Shown one piece after another: positions 1 through 7,529 of a DNA stretch of 24,893 nt. The notes under the pieces are model-generated. The model was not told the DNA's origin. It saw only the letters and a program-made list of their open reading frames with translations, and ran no database searches. Every line of letters starts with the position of its first letter. Within the stretch, counting starts at the first letter, position 1. The stretch covers positions 1-24,893 of the forward strand of contig JAPSJU010000007.1 of the NCBI GenBank assembly GCA_031178025.1, given 5' to 3'. Origin of the DNA: Agromyces sp. GTDB lineage: Bacteria > Actinomycetota > Actinomycetes > Actinomycetales > Microbacteriaceae. The position numbers and the translations under genes were made by a program.

Positions 1-144
1 AGGTGGGGCGGTAGCAGACGCTACGCCCGTCGTCGTGCGCGACCCATAGCGGATCGAGCCGACGGCATGGACGTTTCGATGGTCGAGGTGGTGAAGCCGT
101 GCCATGGGCGCTGATGACCTCCCGCGGACTGCTCCACCGACGTG
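1..144. other. intergenic or unassigned left edge
   Basis: I see no convincing gene here. A minus-strand reading frame starts at an ATG at 105 and runs off the left edge for 35 codons. Only about two thirds of its codons end in G or C, far below the genes in this window, and its nearest Shine-Dalgarno-like GGGAGG is 12 bases away. It could be the start of a divergent gene, but I do not call it. Confidence 0.3.
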
Positions 145-174
145 TTGACGGATTGAATCGTCTCAGGCTATCTT
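145..174 (+). promoter_or_regulatory. candidate sigma-70-type promoter of the binding-protein gene
   Basis: TTGACG at 145-150 and TATCTT at 169-174 are separated by 18 bases. This is a good match to housekeeping -35 and -10 boxes and stands out in GC-rich surroundings. The start of transcription would fall near 181, inside the palindrome at 177-190, leaving a leader of about 65 bases before the binding-protein gene. The boxes are seen; the activity is inferred. Confidence 0.6.
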
Positions 175-176
175 GC

Positions 177-190
177 GGGAAGCGCTTTCC
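177..190. promoter_or_regulatory. LacI-family operator palindrome
   Basis: GGGAAGCGCTTTCC matches its own reverse complement at 12 of 14 positions and has the central CG typical of LacI-family operators. It starts two bases after the -10 box, so a bound repressor would cover the start of transcription. A second site of the same form, GGAATACGTTTTCC, lies in the same position relative to the GH42 gene (2204-2217). Confidence 0.65.
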
Positions 191-246
191 AGTGCACGAG
201 GGTTCGGGGCTCACCCGACCCGCCCCACCCCCGATGGAGGACGATG

Positions 247-1542
247 ATGTTCACGACCCGATCTCGGCGAGGGTTCCTCGCCGCTGCAGCGATGACCGGC
301 GCCGCACTGCTCGCGCTCACCGGCTGCGCCGGCGGTGGAGGCAGTGCCGACGCCGCCGCGTACGACCCCGATGAGGAGGTCACCCTCAACTTCACGTGGT
401 GGGGCAACGACGACCGGGCCACCCGTTACCAGGAGCTCATCGCCGCATTCGAGAAGGAGCACCCGAACATCACGATCGACGGGACCTTCACCGACTTCCC
501 GTCCTACTGGGAGAAGCGCAAGACGGAGGCGGCCGGCGGCGGCCTGCCCGATGTGTGGCAGTTCTCCGATTCCTACCTGCGCGAGTACGCCGAACCGGGA
601 CTGCTGCTCGATCTCGAGACCGTCTCCGACTACATCGACTTCGACGCATTCGATGACGGGCTCCGGGCGACCGGCGCGCTCGAGGGCGTGCAGTACTCGC
701 TGCCGACCGGCTACAGCGCGTGGGCGGTCTTCCTCAACGACGGCCTCATCGAGCAGGCCGGCGTCGAGCCCTACCCGGGCGGCACGAGTTCGGAGGAGTA
801 CACCGAGTGGATGGCGTCGGTGACGCAGGCCACGGGCGGCGCCGTCTACGGCGGCACGGACATGACGCAGCGCATCCAGGTCTTCGAGAACGCCCTTCGC
901 GCGCAGGGCGAGAACCTCTACACCGATGACGGCGAGCTCGGCTTCACCGAGGACGACCTCCGCGAGTTCTGGGAGTCCGGCGCGGAAGCCCGTGACGGCG
1001 TCGTCGTTCCCCAGCAGCGACTGGAGGAGCTCACGCCGAAGTCCGGCTTCGGCGCCAACCTCACGGCGAGCGAAGCGAGCTGGAGCAACTTCCTCGGCGC
1101 ATACCTCGGCGACTCGGGCGCCGCGAGCATCACGATGGTCGCACCGCCGCTCGACGAGCCCGGCGCGAAGGACCTCTACCGCCAGGCGGGCCTCCAGGTC
1201 GCCATCTCCGCTGACACCGAGCACCCCGAGGCGGCCGCCCTCTGGCTCGACTTCGTCGTGAACAGCGAGGAGGCGGGCGAGATCTTCGGCACGACGCTCG
1301 GCTTCCCGGCCTCCGAGACGAAGCTCGCGGGCACCACCCTCGAGGGGACCGACAAGCAGGTCGCGGACTACCTCGACTCCGTCGCGGACCGCATCGGGGA
1401 CGCCCCGCCCGTGCCGGTGGTCGGCTACGGATCGCTCGAGCAGACCTTCTGGGACCTCGGCAAGTCCATCGGCCTCGGAGCCCTCTCGGTGGACGACGCG
1501 GTGGAGCAGTTCTTCACCGAGGCCGGGGTGATCCTCGGCTGA
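247..1542 (+). CDS. sugar ABC transporter solute-binding lipoprotein (Tat-type signal)
   Basis: Extracellular family 1 sugar-binding protein that would capture an oligosaccharide at the membrane surface for an ABC importer. The N-terminus has a twin-arginine motif (SRRGFLA) followed by a hydrophobic stretch and the lipobox LTGC, so it is probably a Tat-exported lipoprotein. The mature part starts with the family pattern VTLNFTWWG, then LIAAFEKEHPNITI and LPDVWQFSDSYL. Two ATG codons (244, 247) are in frame. GGAGG at 236-240 is 6 bases from 247 but only 3 from 244, so I choose 247 (431 residues). No permease or ATPase gene adjoins it; the next gene is convergent. The shared operator with the GH42 gene suggests a galactoside substrate, which is inference. 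Repression by a LacI-type protein is likely. Confidence 0.9.
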   Translation: MFTTRSRRGFLAAAAMTGAALLALTGCAGGGGSADAAAYDPDEEVTLNFTWWGNDDRATRYQELIAAFEKEHPNITIDGTFTDFPSYWEKRKTEAAGGGLPDVWQFSDSYLREYAEPGLLLDLETVSDYIDFDAFDDGLRATGALEGVQYSLPTGYSAWAVFLNDGLIEQAGVEPYPGGTSSEEYTEWMASVTQATGGAVYGGTDMTQRIQVFENALRAQGENLYTDDGELGFTEDDLREFWESGAEARDGVVVPQQRLEELTPKSGFGANLTASEASWSNFLGAYLGDSGAASITMVAPPLDEPGAKDLYRQAGLQVAISADTEHPEAAALWLDFVVNSEEAGEIFGTTLGFPASETKLAGTTLEGTDKQVADYLDSVADRIGDAPPVPVVGYGSLEQTFWDLGKSIGLGALSVDDAVEQFFTEAGVILG

Positions 1543-1560
1543 GCCTGCCGGCCGTCACGT

Positions 1561-1622
1561 GAGAGGGTCGCGTTCCGGCGGACCGCACCGATGAGGTGGG
1601 GACGTCCGGGAGCGGCCCTCTC
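1561..1622. terminator. branched hairpin between convergent genes, possible two-way terminator
   Basis: Bases 1561-1571 pair with 1612-1622 to form an 11-bp stem, including one T:G wobble. Inside it, CGGAC (1579-1583) pairs with GTCCG (1604-1608), and CACC (1586-1589) with GGTG (1595-1598) around a 5-base loop. It lies 18 bases after the binding-protein stop and about 20 bases after the convergent DUF488 stop. There is no T-tract, which is common in high-GC actinobacteria. Confidence 0.45.
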
Positions 1623-1643
1623 GCCGTGCGTCCTCGGCTCGGG

Positions 1644-2165
1644 TCAGCGGTCCCACACCACCGCGCCGTCGGCTCGCCTCCGCGCGCCGGCGGCCGGTTC
1701 GTGCGGCACGATCCGGCCGGTGTGCATGAGGTGCTCGACCGTTCGATCGAGCTGCAGGTGCACGACGTCGGCCACGAGCCGCCGATGGCAGCGCCACCAC
1801 ACGCTCTCGCTGCACATCATCGCGGTGCGCGCCCCCTCGGCGAGGGCCATCAGGTCGACGAGCGCGGCCTGGAACTCCGGTGTCCGGGTGTGCGCCGCAT
1901 AGGCGGCGAACTGCTCGACCTGCCACCAGGGGTCCTCGCGCGGGGCGTCGACCGGGAGCCGCCGGCGACCGCCGAGGCGCGGCTCGGCTCGGTACGCGAT
2001 GCCGAGGTCGGGGAGCCATTCGGTGAGGGCGTCCGCCGCGACATCCGGATTGCGGCGGCTTCCGGGATAGCGCCGGATGTCGACGAGGGCCTCGATCCCC
2101 GCGGCCGTCAGGAGCGTGCCGAACGCCGAACGGTCGAGGCGGCCGTGACCGACGGAGAGGAGCAT
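1644..2165 (-). CDS. DUF488 family protein
   Basis: A 173-residue cytoplasmic protein of the DUF488 family, whose biochemical role is unknown. Family hallmarks are visible: LLSVGHGR at the N-terminus, VDIRRYPGSRRNPD around residues 28-41, and near the C-terminus the conserved MCSESVWWRCHRRLVAD with Cys, Trp and His/Arg residues. The ATG at 2165 is chosen because homology begins there and GGTGAG lies 9 bases upstream. The frame stays open further upstream, but that stretch is the antisense of the GH42 gene and promoter. Length fits the usual 150-180 residues. It is divergent from the GH42 gene across 78 bases and convergent with the binding-protein gene, so it is probably a single-gene unit with no evident link to sugar use. 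Confidence 0.85.
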   Translation of the reverse strand: MLLSVGHGRLDRSAFGTLLTAAGIEALVDIRRYPGSRRNPDVAADALTEWLPDLGIAYRAEPRLGGRRRLPVDAPREDPWWQVEQFAAYAAHTRTPEFQAALVDLMALAEGARTAMMCSESVWWRCHRRLVADVVHLQLDRTVEHLMHTGRIVPHEPAAGARRRADGAVVWDR

Positions 2166-2172
2166 GAGGCGA

Positions 2173-2202
2173 TTCTCACCCAACGACAGGGACCGATACC
2201 AT
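2173..2202 (+). promoter_or_regulatory. candidate promoter of the GH42 gene
   Basis: TTCTCA (2173-2178) and TACCAT (2197-2202) are 18 bases apart. The match to consensus is modest. The layout nevertheless copies that of the binding-protein promoter: the LacI-type palindrome begins one base after the -10 box. It overlaps the 5' end of the divergent DUF488 gene. Confidence 0.35.
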
Positions 2203-2203
2203 T

Positions 2204-2217
2204 GGAATACGTTTTCC
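2204..2217. promoter_or_regulatory. LacI-family operator palindrome
   Basis: GGAATACGTTTTCC is palindromic at 12 of 14 positions with a central CG. It shares the pattern GG.A..CG.TTTCC with the site at 177-190. It lies 26 bases before the GH42 start codon and just after the proposed -10 box, the expected place for a repressor site. This links the binding protein and the beta-galactosidase in one likely regulon. Confidence 0.6.
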
Positions 2218-2243
2218 CGAATTTCACCGCTGAAGGGACCCCT

Positions 2244-4244
2244 GTGCACTACGGCGCCGACTACAACCCCGAGCAGTGGCCCGAGGAGATCTGGCCGGAC
2301 GACGTCGCGCGCATGCGCGAGGCCGGCGTCACGATGGTGAGCCTCGGCATCTTCTCGTGGTCGCGCATCCAGCCGCGTGAGGGGGAGTTCGACTTCGCGT
2401 GGCTCGACCGGGTCATCGACCTCCTGCACGAGGGCGGCATCGCCGTCGACCTCGCGACGGCGACCGCGTCGCCGCCGCCGTGGGCGAGCGCGACGTATCC
2501 CGAGCTGCTGCCGCAGGACGAGAACGGGGCCGTGTACTGGCCGGGCAGCCGTCAGCAGTTCGCGCCGTCGTCACCCGTCTACCGGCGGCTCGCCGCAGAG
2601 CTCGTGACGGCCATCGCCGAACGCTATGCGACGCATCCGGCGGTCGTGATGTGGCACGTCAACAACGAGTACGGCTGTCACCTCAACATGGACTACTCGG
2701 ATGCGGCGCGCGACGCGTTCCGCCGCTGGCTCCTGGATCGCTACGAGACGGTCGACGCGCTCAACGCGGCGTGGGGCACGAACTTCTGGTCGCAGCGCTA
2801 CCAGTCGTTCGAGGAGGTGTTCCCGCCGCGCAAGGCGCCCTACAGCCACAATCCGGGTCAGCTGCTCGACTACCGGCGATTCACGAGCGACATGCTGCTC
2901 GAGTGCTACCTGATGGAGCGCGAGATCCTGCGTGGCGCCGGCGCCACGCAGCCGATCACGACGAACTTCATGGGCGCGTTCAAGCCGGCGAACTACGCCG
3001 AGTGGGCCCAGCACCTCGACCTCGTGAGCGACGACGCCTACCCGGACCCGAACGACCCCGAGTCGTTCCGCGCGGCGGCGTTCCAGCGCGACCTCGTCCG
3101 CTCACTGAAGCCCGAGGTGCCATGGCTCCTCATGGAGCAGGCGACGAACGCGCTGAACTGGCGGCCGGCCAATGCGCCGAAGGCACCCGGGCAGATGGCG
3201 GCGCTGAGCGCCCAGGCGATCGGGCGCGGCGCCGACGGGATCCTCTTCTTCCAGTGGCGCCAGTCGAAGGCCGGCGCCGAGAAGTTCCACTCGGCGATGC
3301 TTCCCCACGCCGGCACCGGGACCCGCACGTGGCGCGAGGTCACCGCGCTCGGCGAGCAGCTCGCCGCCCTGCCGACGCTGCCCGCAGGCAGCCACGATGC
3401 GCGTGTCGCCCTGGTGTTCGACTGGGAGAACTGGTGGGCGGTGGAGGCATCCGATCACCCGCAGAACGGCGTCGACTACCTCGCGGTGGTGCAGCGCTGG
3501 TACCGCGCCCTGCATCGCCGGCACGTGCAGGTCGACATCGTGCCGCCGTCCCGGGTGGTCGGTGGCGCCGACGGGTACGACCTGGCGCTCGCGCCGCTCC
3601 TCTACCTGATGCGCGACTCGGATGCCGCGGCGCTCACCGCCTTCGTCGACGCCGGAGGGCACCTCCTCGCGGGTCCCTTCACCGACGTCGTGGACGAGTA
3701 CGACCGGTTCCTCGACGGCGGGTTCCTGACGCGACTCGGCGAGCTCTGCGGGATCCGGCTCGAGGACTTCGGCGCGCTCGTCGCGCCCGACGCGCCCCCG
3801 ACCTCGCTCGGCGAGCGGGAGGCGCGGTTCTCGGGGGAGTTCGTGCCAGAGGCGACCGGCACGCTCTTCGCCGAGGAGGTCAGCCTGGCGGCGACGGATG
3901 CCACGGTCGAGGCGTCGTTCACGAGCGGTCGCCGAGCGGGGCATCCGGCCCTCACGGCGCGCCGGGCCGGACGCGGCGTCGCCCGCTACCTCGCCACCGT
4001 GCCCGACGAGTTCGGCGCGCAGCTCGTGGTCGATCGCGTGCTCGCCGACGCCGGTGTCGCTCCGGTCCTCCCCGGACTGCCCGAGCACGTCGAGGTGGCG
4101 CGCCGCGGGGAACTCGTCACGGTCGTCAACCAGGGCGGGGCGCGCGTCGACGTGCCCATCACGGGCGTGGACGCGGTCGCCGGCGAACGGGTCGATTCCC
4201 TGCAGCTCGACGCCTACGAGTGGGCGATGGTGTTCGTGCGATGA
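2244..4244 (+). CDS. GH42 beta-galactosidase
   Basis: Hydrolyses terminal beta-galactosides in the cytoplasm; no signal peptide is present. The GTG at 2244 is preceded by AAGGGA with a 5-base spacer and gives 666 residues, normal for GH42. The protein opens with the family signature HYGADYNPEQW. The catalytic acid/base is Glu142 in HVNNEYG and the nucleophile is Glu298 in LLMEQATN. LGIFSWSRIQP and ILFFQWRQSKAGAEKFHSAMLPH are further GH42 patterns. The N-terminal barrel (about 1-385) is followed by a trimerisation-type domain (about 390-590) and a small C-terminal beta domain. A LacI-type operator at 2204-2217 suggests galactoside-induced expression together with the binding protein at 247. 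Other beta-galactosides, such as plant galactan fragments, are possible substrates. Confidence 0.93.
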   Translation: MHYGADYNPEQWPEEIWPDDVARMREAGVTMVSLGIFSWSRIQPREGEFDFAWLDRVIDLLHEGGIAVDLATATASPPPWASATYPELLPQDENGAVYWPGSRQQFAPSSPVYRRLAAELVTAIAERYATHPAVVMWHVNNEYGCHLNMDYSDAARDAFRRWLLDRYETVDALNAAWGTNFWSQRYQSFEEVFPPRKAPYSHNPGQLLDYRRFTSDMLLECYLMEREILRGAGATQPITTNFMGAFKPANYAEWAQHLDLVSDDAYPDPNDPESFRAAAFQRDLVRSLKPEVPWLLMEQATNALNWRPANAPKAPGQMAALSAQAIGRGADGILFFQWRQSKAGAEKFHSAMLPHAGTGTRTWREVTALGEQLAALPTLPAGSHDARVALVFDWENWWAVEASDHPQNGVDYLAVVQRWYRALHRRHVQVDIVPPSRVVGGADGYDLALAPLLYLMRDSDAAALTAFVDAGGHLLAGPFTDVVDEYDRFLDGGFLTRLGELCGIRLEDFGALVAPDAPPTSLGEREARFSGEFVPEATGTLFAEEVSLAATDATVEASFTSGRRAGHPALTARRAGRGVARYLATVPDEFGAQLVVDRVLADAGVAPVLPGLPEHVEVARRGELVTVVNQGGARVDVPITGVDAVAGERVDSLQLDAYEWAMVFVR

Positions 4245-4264
4245 CGCCGTCGGACCGGCGGCGA

Positions 4265-4270
4265 TACGAT
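4265..4270 (+). promoter_or_regulatory. possible internal -10 box before the ThuA-like gene
   Basis: TACGAT in the 50-base gap after the GH42 stop, 24 bases before the ATG at 4295. I see no good -35 box. It may give the ThuA-like and glycerate kinase genes some expression independent of the GH42 promoter. Confidence 0.3.
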
Positions 4271-4294
4271 GCTGGAACAGGCGGAGGAGGCGAG

Positions 4295-4996
4295 ATGCGA
4301 GCGATCATCCTCAGCGGAGCGGGTCGGTACGCCGACCCATGGCACCGGTTCGCCGAGACGAGCGCCGCCCTCGCGGGAATCGTCGGCAGCGCCGGGTACC
4401 GGGTCGAGGTGAGCGATGACCTGCTCGGCGGGCTCGCCGCCCTCGGCGACGCCGACCTCCTCGTCGTCAACGCCGGGAATCCCGACTCGCCTCCGCCCGA
4501 CGACGCGCCTCCGGTCGCGCCCCCGGGTGACGACGCGGTCGCCGCCGCGGCGGCGGGCTTCGAGGCGGCACTCGAGCGCGGCATCGGCGTGCTCGCCGTG
4601 CATGCCGCCGCCTCGACGCTGCCGGAGGTCCCCGCCTGGCACCGTGCGCTCGGGGGCCGCTGGCTGCCAGAATCCTCCTGGCACCCCGAGATCGGCGAGG
4701 CGCTCATCCATGTCGGCGGAAACCACCTGATCGCCGACGATCTCGGTGATTTCACCCTGGTCGACGAGCGCTACACGGGCCTGCGCATCGAGGGCGTGAT
4801 CGAACCCATCGCCGAGCACGAGGAGGGCGGGATGCGCCATCCCCTCATCTGGGCCCGCGAGCTCGGGCGTTCACGACTCGTCTACGACGCCCTCGGCCAC
4901 GACACCCGCTCGTACGACTCGACGGAGCATCGGGAGCTGCTCGGCCGTGCGCTCGACTGGCTCTCGCGCGTGCCCGCTCCCGTGTACGACGCGTGA
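4295..4996 (+). CDS. ThuA-like domain protein
   Basis: A 233-residue cytoplasmic protein of the ThuA-like fold (glutamine-amidotransferase-like). The family is named from the trehalose-utilisation gene thuA, but most members have no proven reaction. Visible features are the start MRAIILSGAGRYADPWH, DADLLVVNAG near residues 52-60, a proline/aspartate-rich loop at about 65-80, the strand ERGIGVLAVHAAAS, and ERYTGLRIE in the second half. GGAGGAGG at 4283-4290 is well placed for the ATG at 4295. It follows GH42 by 50 bases and overlaps the glycerate kinase gene by four bases (GTGA), so the two are probably translationally coupled. Its role may be in metabolism of a sugar or sugar acid released nearby, but the substrate cannot be read from the sequence. 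Confidence 0.8.
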   Translation: MRAIILSGAGRYADPWHRFAETSAALAGIVGSAGYRVEVSDDLLGGLAALGDADLLVVNAGNPDSPPPDDAPPVAPPGDDAVAAAAAGFEAALERGIGVLAVHAAASTLPEVPAWHRALGGRWLPESSWHPEIGEALIHVGGNHLIADDLGDFTLVDERYTGLRIEGVIEPIAEHEEGGMRHPLIWARELGRSRLVYDALGHDTRSYDSTEHRELLGRALDWLSRVPAPVYDA

Positions 4997-6102
4997 GCCG
5001 CGTCGTCCTCGCGCCCGACTCCTTCAAGGGCACGGCGAGTGCCGCGGATGCCGCCGCCGCGCTCGCCGCCGGATGGCGCTCGGTCCGGCCGGATGACGAG
5101 CTCGTGCTGCGTCCCATGGCCGACGGCGGTGAGGGGACCCTCGATGCGTTCGGCTCGGCCGTGCCCGGCGCACGTCGCATGCCGGTCACCGTGCGAGGTC
5201 CCGTGTCGGCGCCCGTCGCGACGCACTGGCTCCTGCTGCCCGACGGCACCGGCGTCGTCGAACTCGCCGCCACCTCGGGCATCACCCTGCTCGACCCGCT
5301 CGATCCGCTCGGCGCGCACTCCGCGGGATTCGGGGAGGCCATCGTGGCCGCGCTCGACCACGGCGTCGACCGGCTGCTCCTCGCGCTCGGCGGCAGCGCC
5401 TCGAGCGATGGCGGAGCCGGGGCGCTCGCCGTGCTCGGCGCGCGCTTCCTCGACGCCTCTGGTCAGCCGGTGCCGCTCGGCAACCGGGGGCTCGGCGCGC
5501 TCGCGAGCGTCGACCTTTCCGAGATGCGACCGCTGCCGCCCGGTGGTGCCGTGATCCTCGGCGATGTCACGAATCCGCTGCTGGGGCCCCTCGGTGCTGC
5601 GGCGGTCTTCGGCCCGCAGAAGGGCGCGGATGCCGCGACGGTGCCGGTGCTCGAGGCGAACCTCGTTCGCCTGGCGCGCCTCGCCGACGGCGACCCCGCG
5701 TCGATGCCTGGCGGCCTCGCCGCGGCACCCGGTGCCGGCGCCGCCGGTGGCACCGGGTTCGGCCTGCTCCTCTGGGGCGCGGGCATGGGCGGCGGTGCCG
5801 CGCTCATCGCGAGCACCGTGGGCCTCGACGACGCGATCGCGGGTGCGGACCTCGTCGTCACGGGCGAGGGGCGGTTCGACGGCCAATCGGAGGCGGGCAA
5901 GGCGCCGACGGTCGTCGCGGCACTCGCGCGCGGCGCCGGCGTGCCGACCGCGCTCGTCGCCGGGGCGATCACGGTCGAGCCTCGCGGGTTCGCGGCGGCG
6001 GTGTCGCTCAGCGAGCTCGCCGGGGGAGGGGCGGCCGCGATGGCCGACCCCCGGCGCTGGCTCCGGGCGGCCGGCTCGGAGCTCGCGCGCTCCATGGGGT
6101 GA
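4993..6102 (+). CDS. glycerate kinase (GarK/GlxK type)
   Basis: Phosphorylates D-glycerate with ATP, feeding it into lower glycolysis. At 369 residues it is close to the family norm. Conserved patterns are APDSFKGT at the N-terminus, PMADGGEGT near residue 41, LALGGSASSDGGAGAL near 130, FGPQKGA near 207 and VVTGEGRFDGQSEAGKAP near 290. The GTG at 4993 overlaps the preceding stop codon (GTGA). No Shine-Dalgarno is visible, which fits translational coupling to the ThuA-like gene. Why a glycerate kinase sits behind a GH42 gene is unclear. It could serve a sugar-acid or glyoxylate-type route supplied by the same plant material. Family assignment is firm; pathway is inferred. Confidence 0.92.
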   Translation: MSRVVLAPDSFKGTASAADAAAALAAGWRSVRPDDELVLRPMADGGEGTLDAFGSAVPGARRMPVTVRGPVSAPVATHWLLLPDGTGVVELAATSGITLLDPLDPLGAHSAGFGEAIVAALDHGVDRLLLALGGSASSDGGAGALAVLGARFLDASGQPVPLGNRGLGALASVDLSEMRPLPPGGAVILGDVTNPLLGPLGAAAVFGPQKGADAATVPVLEANLVRLARLADGDPASMPGGLAAAPGAGAAGGTGFGLLLWGAGMGGGAALIASTVGLDDAIAGADLVVTGEGRFDGQSEAGKAPTVVAALARGAGVPTALVAGAITVEPRGFAAAVSLSELAGGGAAAMADPRRWLRAAGSELARSMG

Positions 6103-6146
6103 CCGTGATCAGCCGACCGCGCTCGGCCGAGGTGGCCCGGCGCGTC

Positions 6147-6178
6147 CGTCACCGCCTCATCCGGTCGGCGAGGTGACG
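6147..6178. terminator. hairpin at the 3' ends of convergent glycerate kinase and GH10 genes
   Basis: CGTCACCGCC (6147-6156) pairs with GGC and GGTGACG (6167-6178), giving 10 bp with a 2-base bulge and a 10-base loop. It starts 44 bases after the glycerate kinase stop and covers the last codons and stop of the convergent GH10 gene. No T-tract. It could end glycerate kinase transcripts, but its overlap with coding DNA makes this a weak call. Confidence 0.3.
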
Positions 6179-7401
6179 CGCAGTTCGGCCGGCTCGTCGC
6201 CGATCGCGAACGGCGTGTCACGCCCGTCGACGCGCACCACGTAGTCGCCGCGGAACCCCCGCACCGACGCCCGGCCTGCCGCATCCGTCCGGATCGTCGT
6301 CGGTGCGAGCCACCACTCGTCCTTCACGAGGCGGTGCAGCGCGTCGTACGACGGCTTCCGGCTGCCGTCGGCACGCAGCAGCCCGATGGGCGCACCGAGC
6401 CACGCGCCGCGATCGGTGACGCCCCAGTACGTGATCGCCTCGACCGCGGGGTGGCCGACGAGGGACCGGTAGTGGCGCTCGAGCTCGTCGGCCTGCCTGG
6501 CCTCGCCCTCCGGCGTCGACGGCCAGGCCTCGGGGTGCCAGTCGTTGAGGTCGACGATGTGCGACGGCATCAGCTCACCCGAGACGAGGGAGGTCTCGGT
6601 GAGGTGCAGCGGCAGGCCGTATCGCGCGAAGCGATCGACCATGGCGAGCATCGTGTCCTCGCCCCAGTACCCCTGGTGCATATGCGTCTGCAGTCCGAGC
6701 GCGTCGACGCGGATCCCGGCTTCGAGCACGCCCTCGATGAGGCACTCGTAGGCGCTCGACAGGTCGAAGTCGTTCAGCAGCAGGGTCGCGCCCGGGTTGG
6801 CCGCCCTGGCCTCCTCGAACGCGAGCCGGATCGTCGGGATGCGCCCGCGGGCCCGAGCGAGCCGGGTGAGCCCGTTGTCCTCCTTGTCGAACACGGGCAT
6901 GATGACGACCTCGTTGATGGCGTCCCACGTGTCGATGAGTCCGGCGAAGCCGCTCACCTCGCGACGGATGCGCGCGCGCTGGGCGCCCTCGATCTCGTCG
7001 ATCGAGAGGTCGAGCAGCCACGGCGGGGCAACGGTGTGCCAGGCGAGCGGATGCCCCTTCAGGTCGATGCCACGAGCGGTGAACCACTCGGCGGCCCTGC
7101 GTAGCCGTTCGGTGCGCGGCGACCCGCGTTCCGGCTCGAACTCGCCCCAGTAGAAGGGCAGCGTCGCCGTGTTGAACAGCTCCAGCCAGTCGGCTGCGAG
7201 CTGCTCATCGCCCGCCTCGGGTTCGCCGTTGGCGAGCGGAACGAGCTCGAAGCCGATGTTGCCGAACGCGAAGGCGTGGCGGGTCTGCTCGACGGTGACG
7301 CGTGCATCGGCGACCGGAGCGCCGTCGACGCCCGTGACGAGGATCGTCGCCTCGCCGAGGCGGTGCTCGACGCCGGCTGGCGGGGTGATCGTGGGATGCA
7401 T
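6157..7401 (-). CDS. GH10 endo-beta-1,4-xylanase-like glycosidase, cytoplasmic
   Basis: A 414-residue GH10 glycoside hydrolase with no signal peptide, so it probably cleaves imported xylo-oligosaccharides inside the cell. Catalytic residues are readable: acid/base Glu164 in DAINE and nucleophile Glu269 in LHLTET. Other GH10 landmarks are KGHPLAWHT (116-123), LGLQTHMHQGYW (236-246) and TYWGVTDRGAWLG (324-336). About 45 N-terminal residues (ILVTGVDGAPVADARVTV) and about 50 C-terminal residues (TIRTDAAGRASVRGF) look like halves of a small beta-sandwich wrapped around the barrel. The ATG at 7401 has AAGGAG five bases upstream. The frame stays open upstream only as antisense of xylB. Third gene after xylA and xylB, 128 bases downstream of xylB across a tandem repeat, and probably co-transcribed. 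The sequence departs from secreted xylanases, so substrate preference is uncertain. Confidence 0.85.
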   Translation of the reverse strand: MHPTITPPAGVEHRLGEATILVTGVDGAPVADARVTVEQTRHAFAFGNIGFELVPLANGEPEAGDEQLAADWLELFNTATLPFYWGEFEPERGSPRTERLRRAAEWFTARGIDLKGHPLAWHTVAPPWLLDLSIDEIEGAQRARIRREVSGFAGLIDTWDAINEVVIMPVFDKEDNGLTRLARARGRIPTIRLAFEEARAANPGATLLLNDFDLSSAYECLIEGVLEAGIRVDALGLQTHMHQGYWGEDTMLAMVDRFARYGLPLHLTETSLVSGELMPSHIVDLNDWHPEAWPSTPEGEARQADELERHYRSLVGHPAVEAITYWGVTDRGAWLGAPIGLLRADGSRKPSYDALHRLVKDEWWLAPTTIRTDAAGRASVRGFRGDYVVRVDGRDTPFAIGDEPAELRVTSPTG

Positions 7402-7450
7402 CGTTGCTCCTTCAGGATCCGGTGACGGGACGGCGTGCTGCCGGCGGTGC

Positions 7451-7503
7451 GGTGGTGACGGGGTGCGGTGGTGACGGGGTGCGGGGGTGACGGGGTGCGG
7501 TGG
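7451..7503. repeat. 16-bp tandem repeat between xylB and the GH10 gene
   Basis: The unit GGTGGTGACGGGGTGC occurs at 7451-7466 and 7467-7482. A one-mismatch copy follows at 7483-7498, and a five-base partial copy at 7499-7503. It lies wholly in the 128-base gap between xylB (stop at 7530) and the GH10 start (7401), so on the transcript it is a C-rich spacer. It could vary in copy number by slippage. Confidence 0.88.
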
Positions 7504-7529
7504 CGCCTCGCGGGGCCGGACGAGGCAGG

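Noticed and set aside
1..105. Possible minus-strand partial gene at the left edge
   Set aside because: Third-position GC of about two thirds is too low for this genome, the ribosome site is too distant, and the product is not recognised.
1596..2243. Upstream extension of the GH42 frame on the plus strand
   Set aside because: It is antisense to the DUF488 gene, and the GTG at 2244 with AAGGGA matches the family N-terminus.
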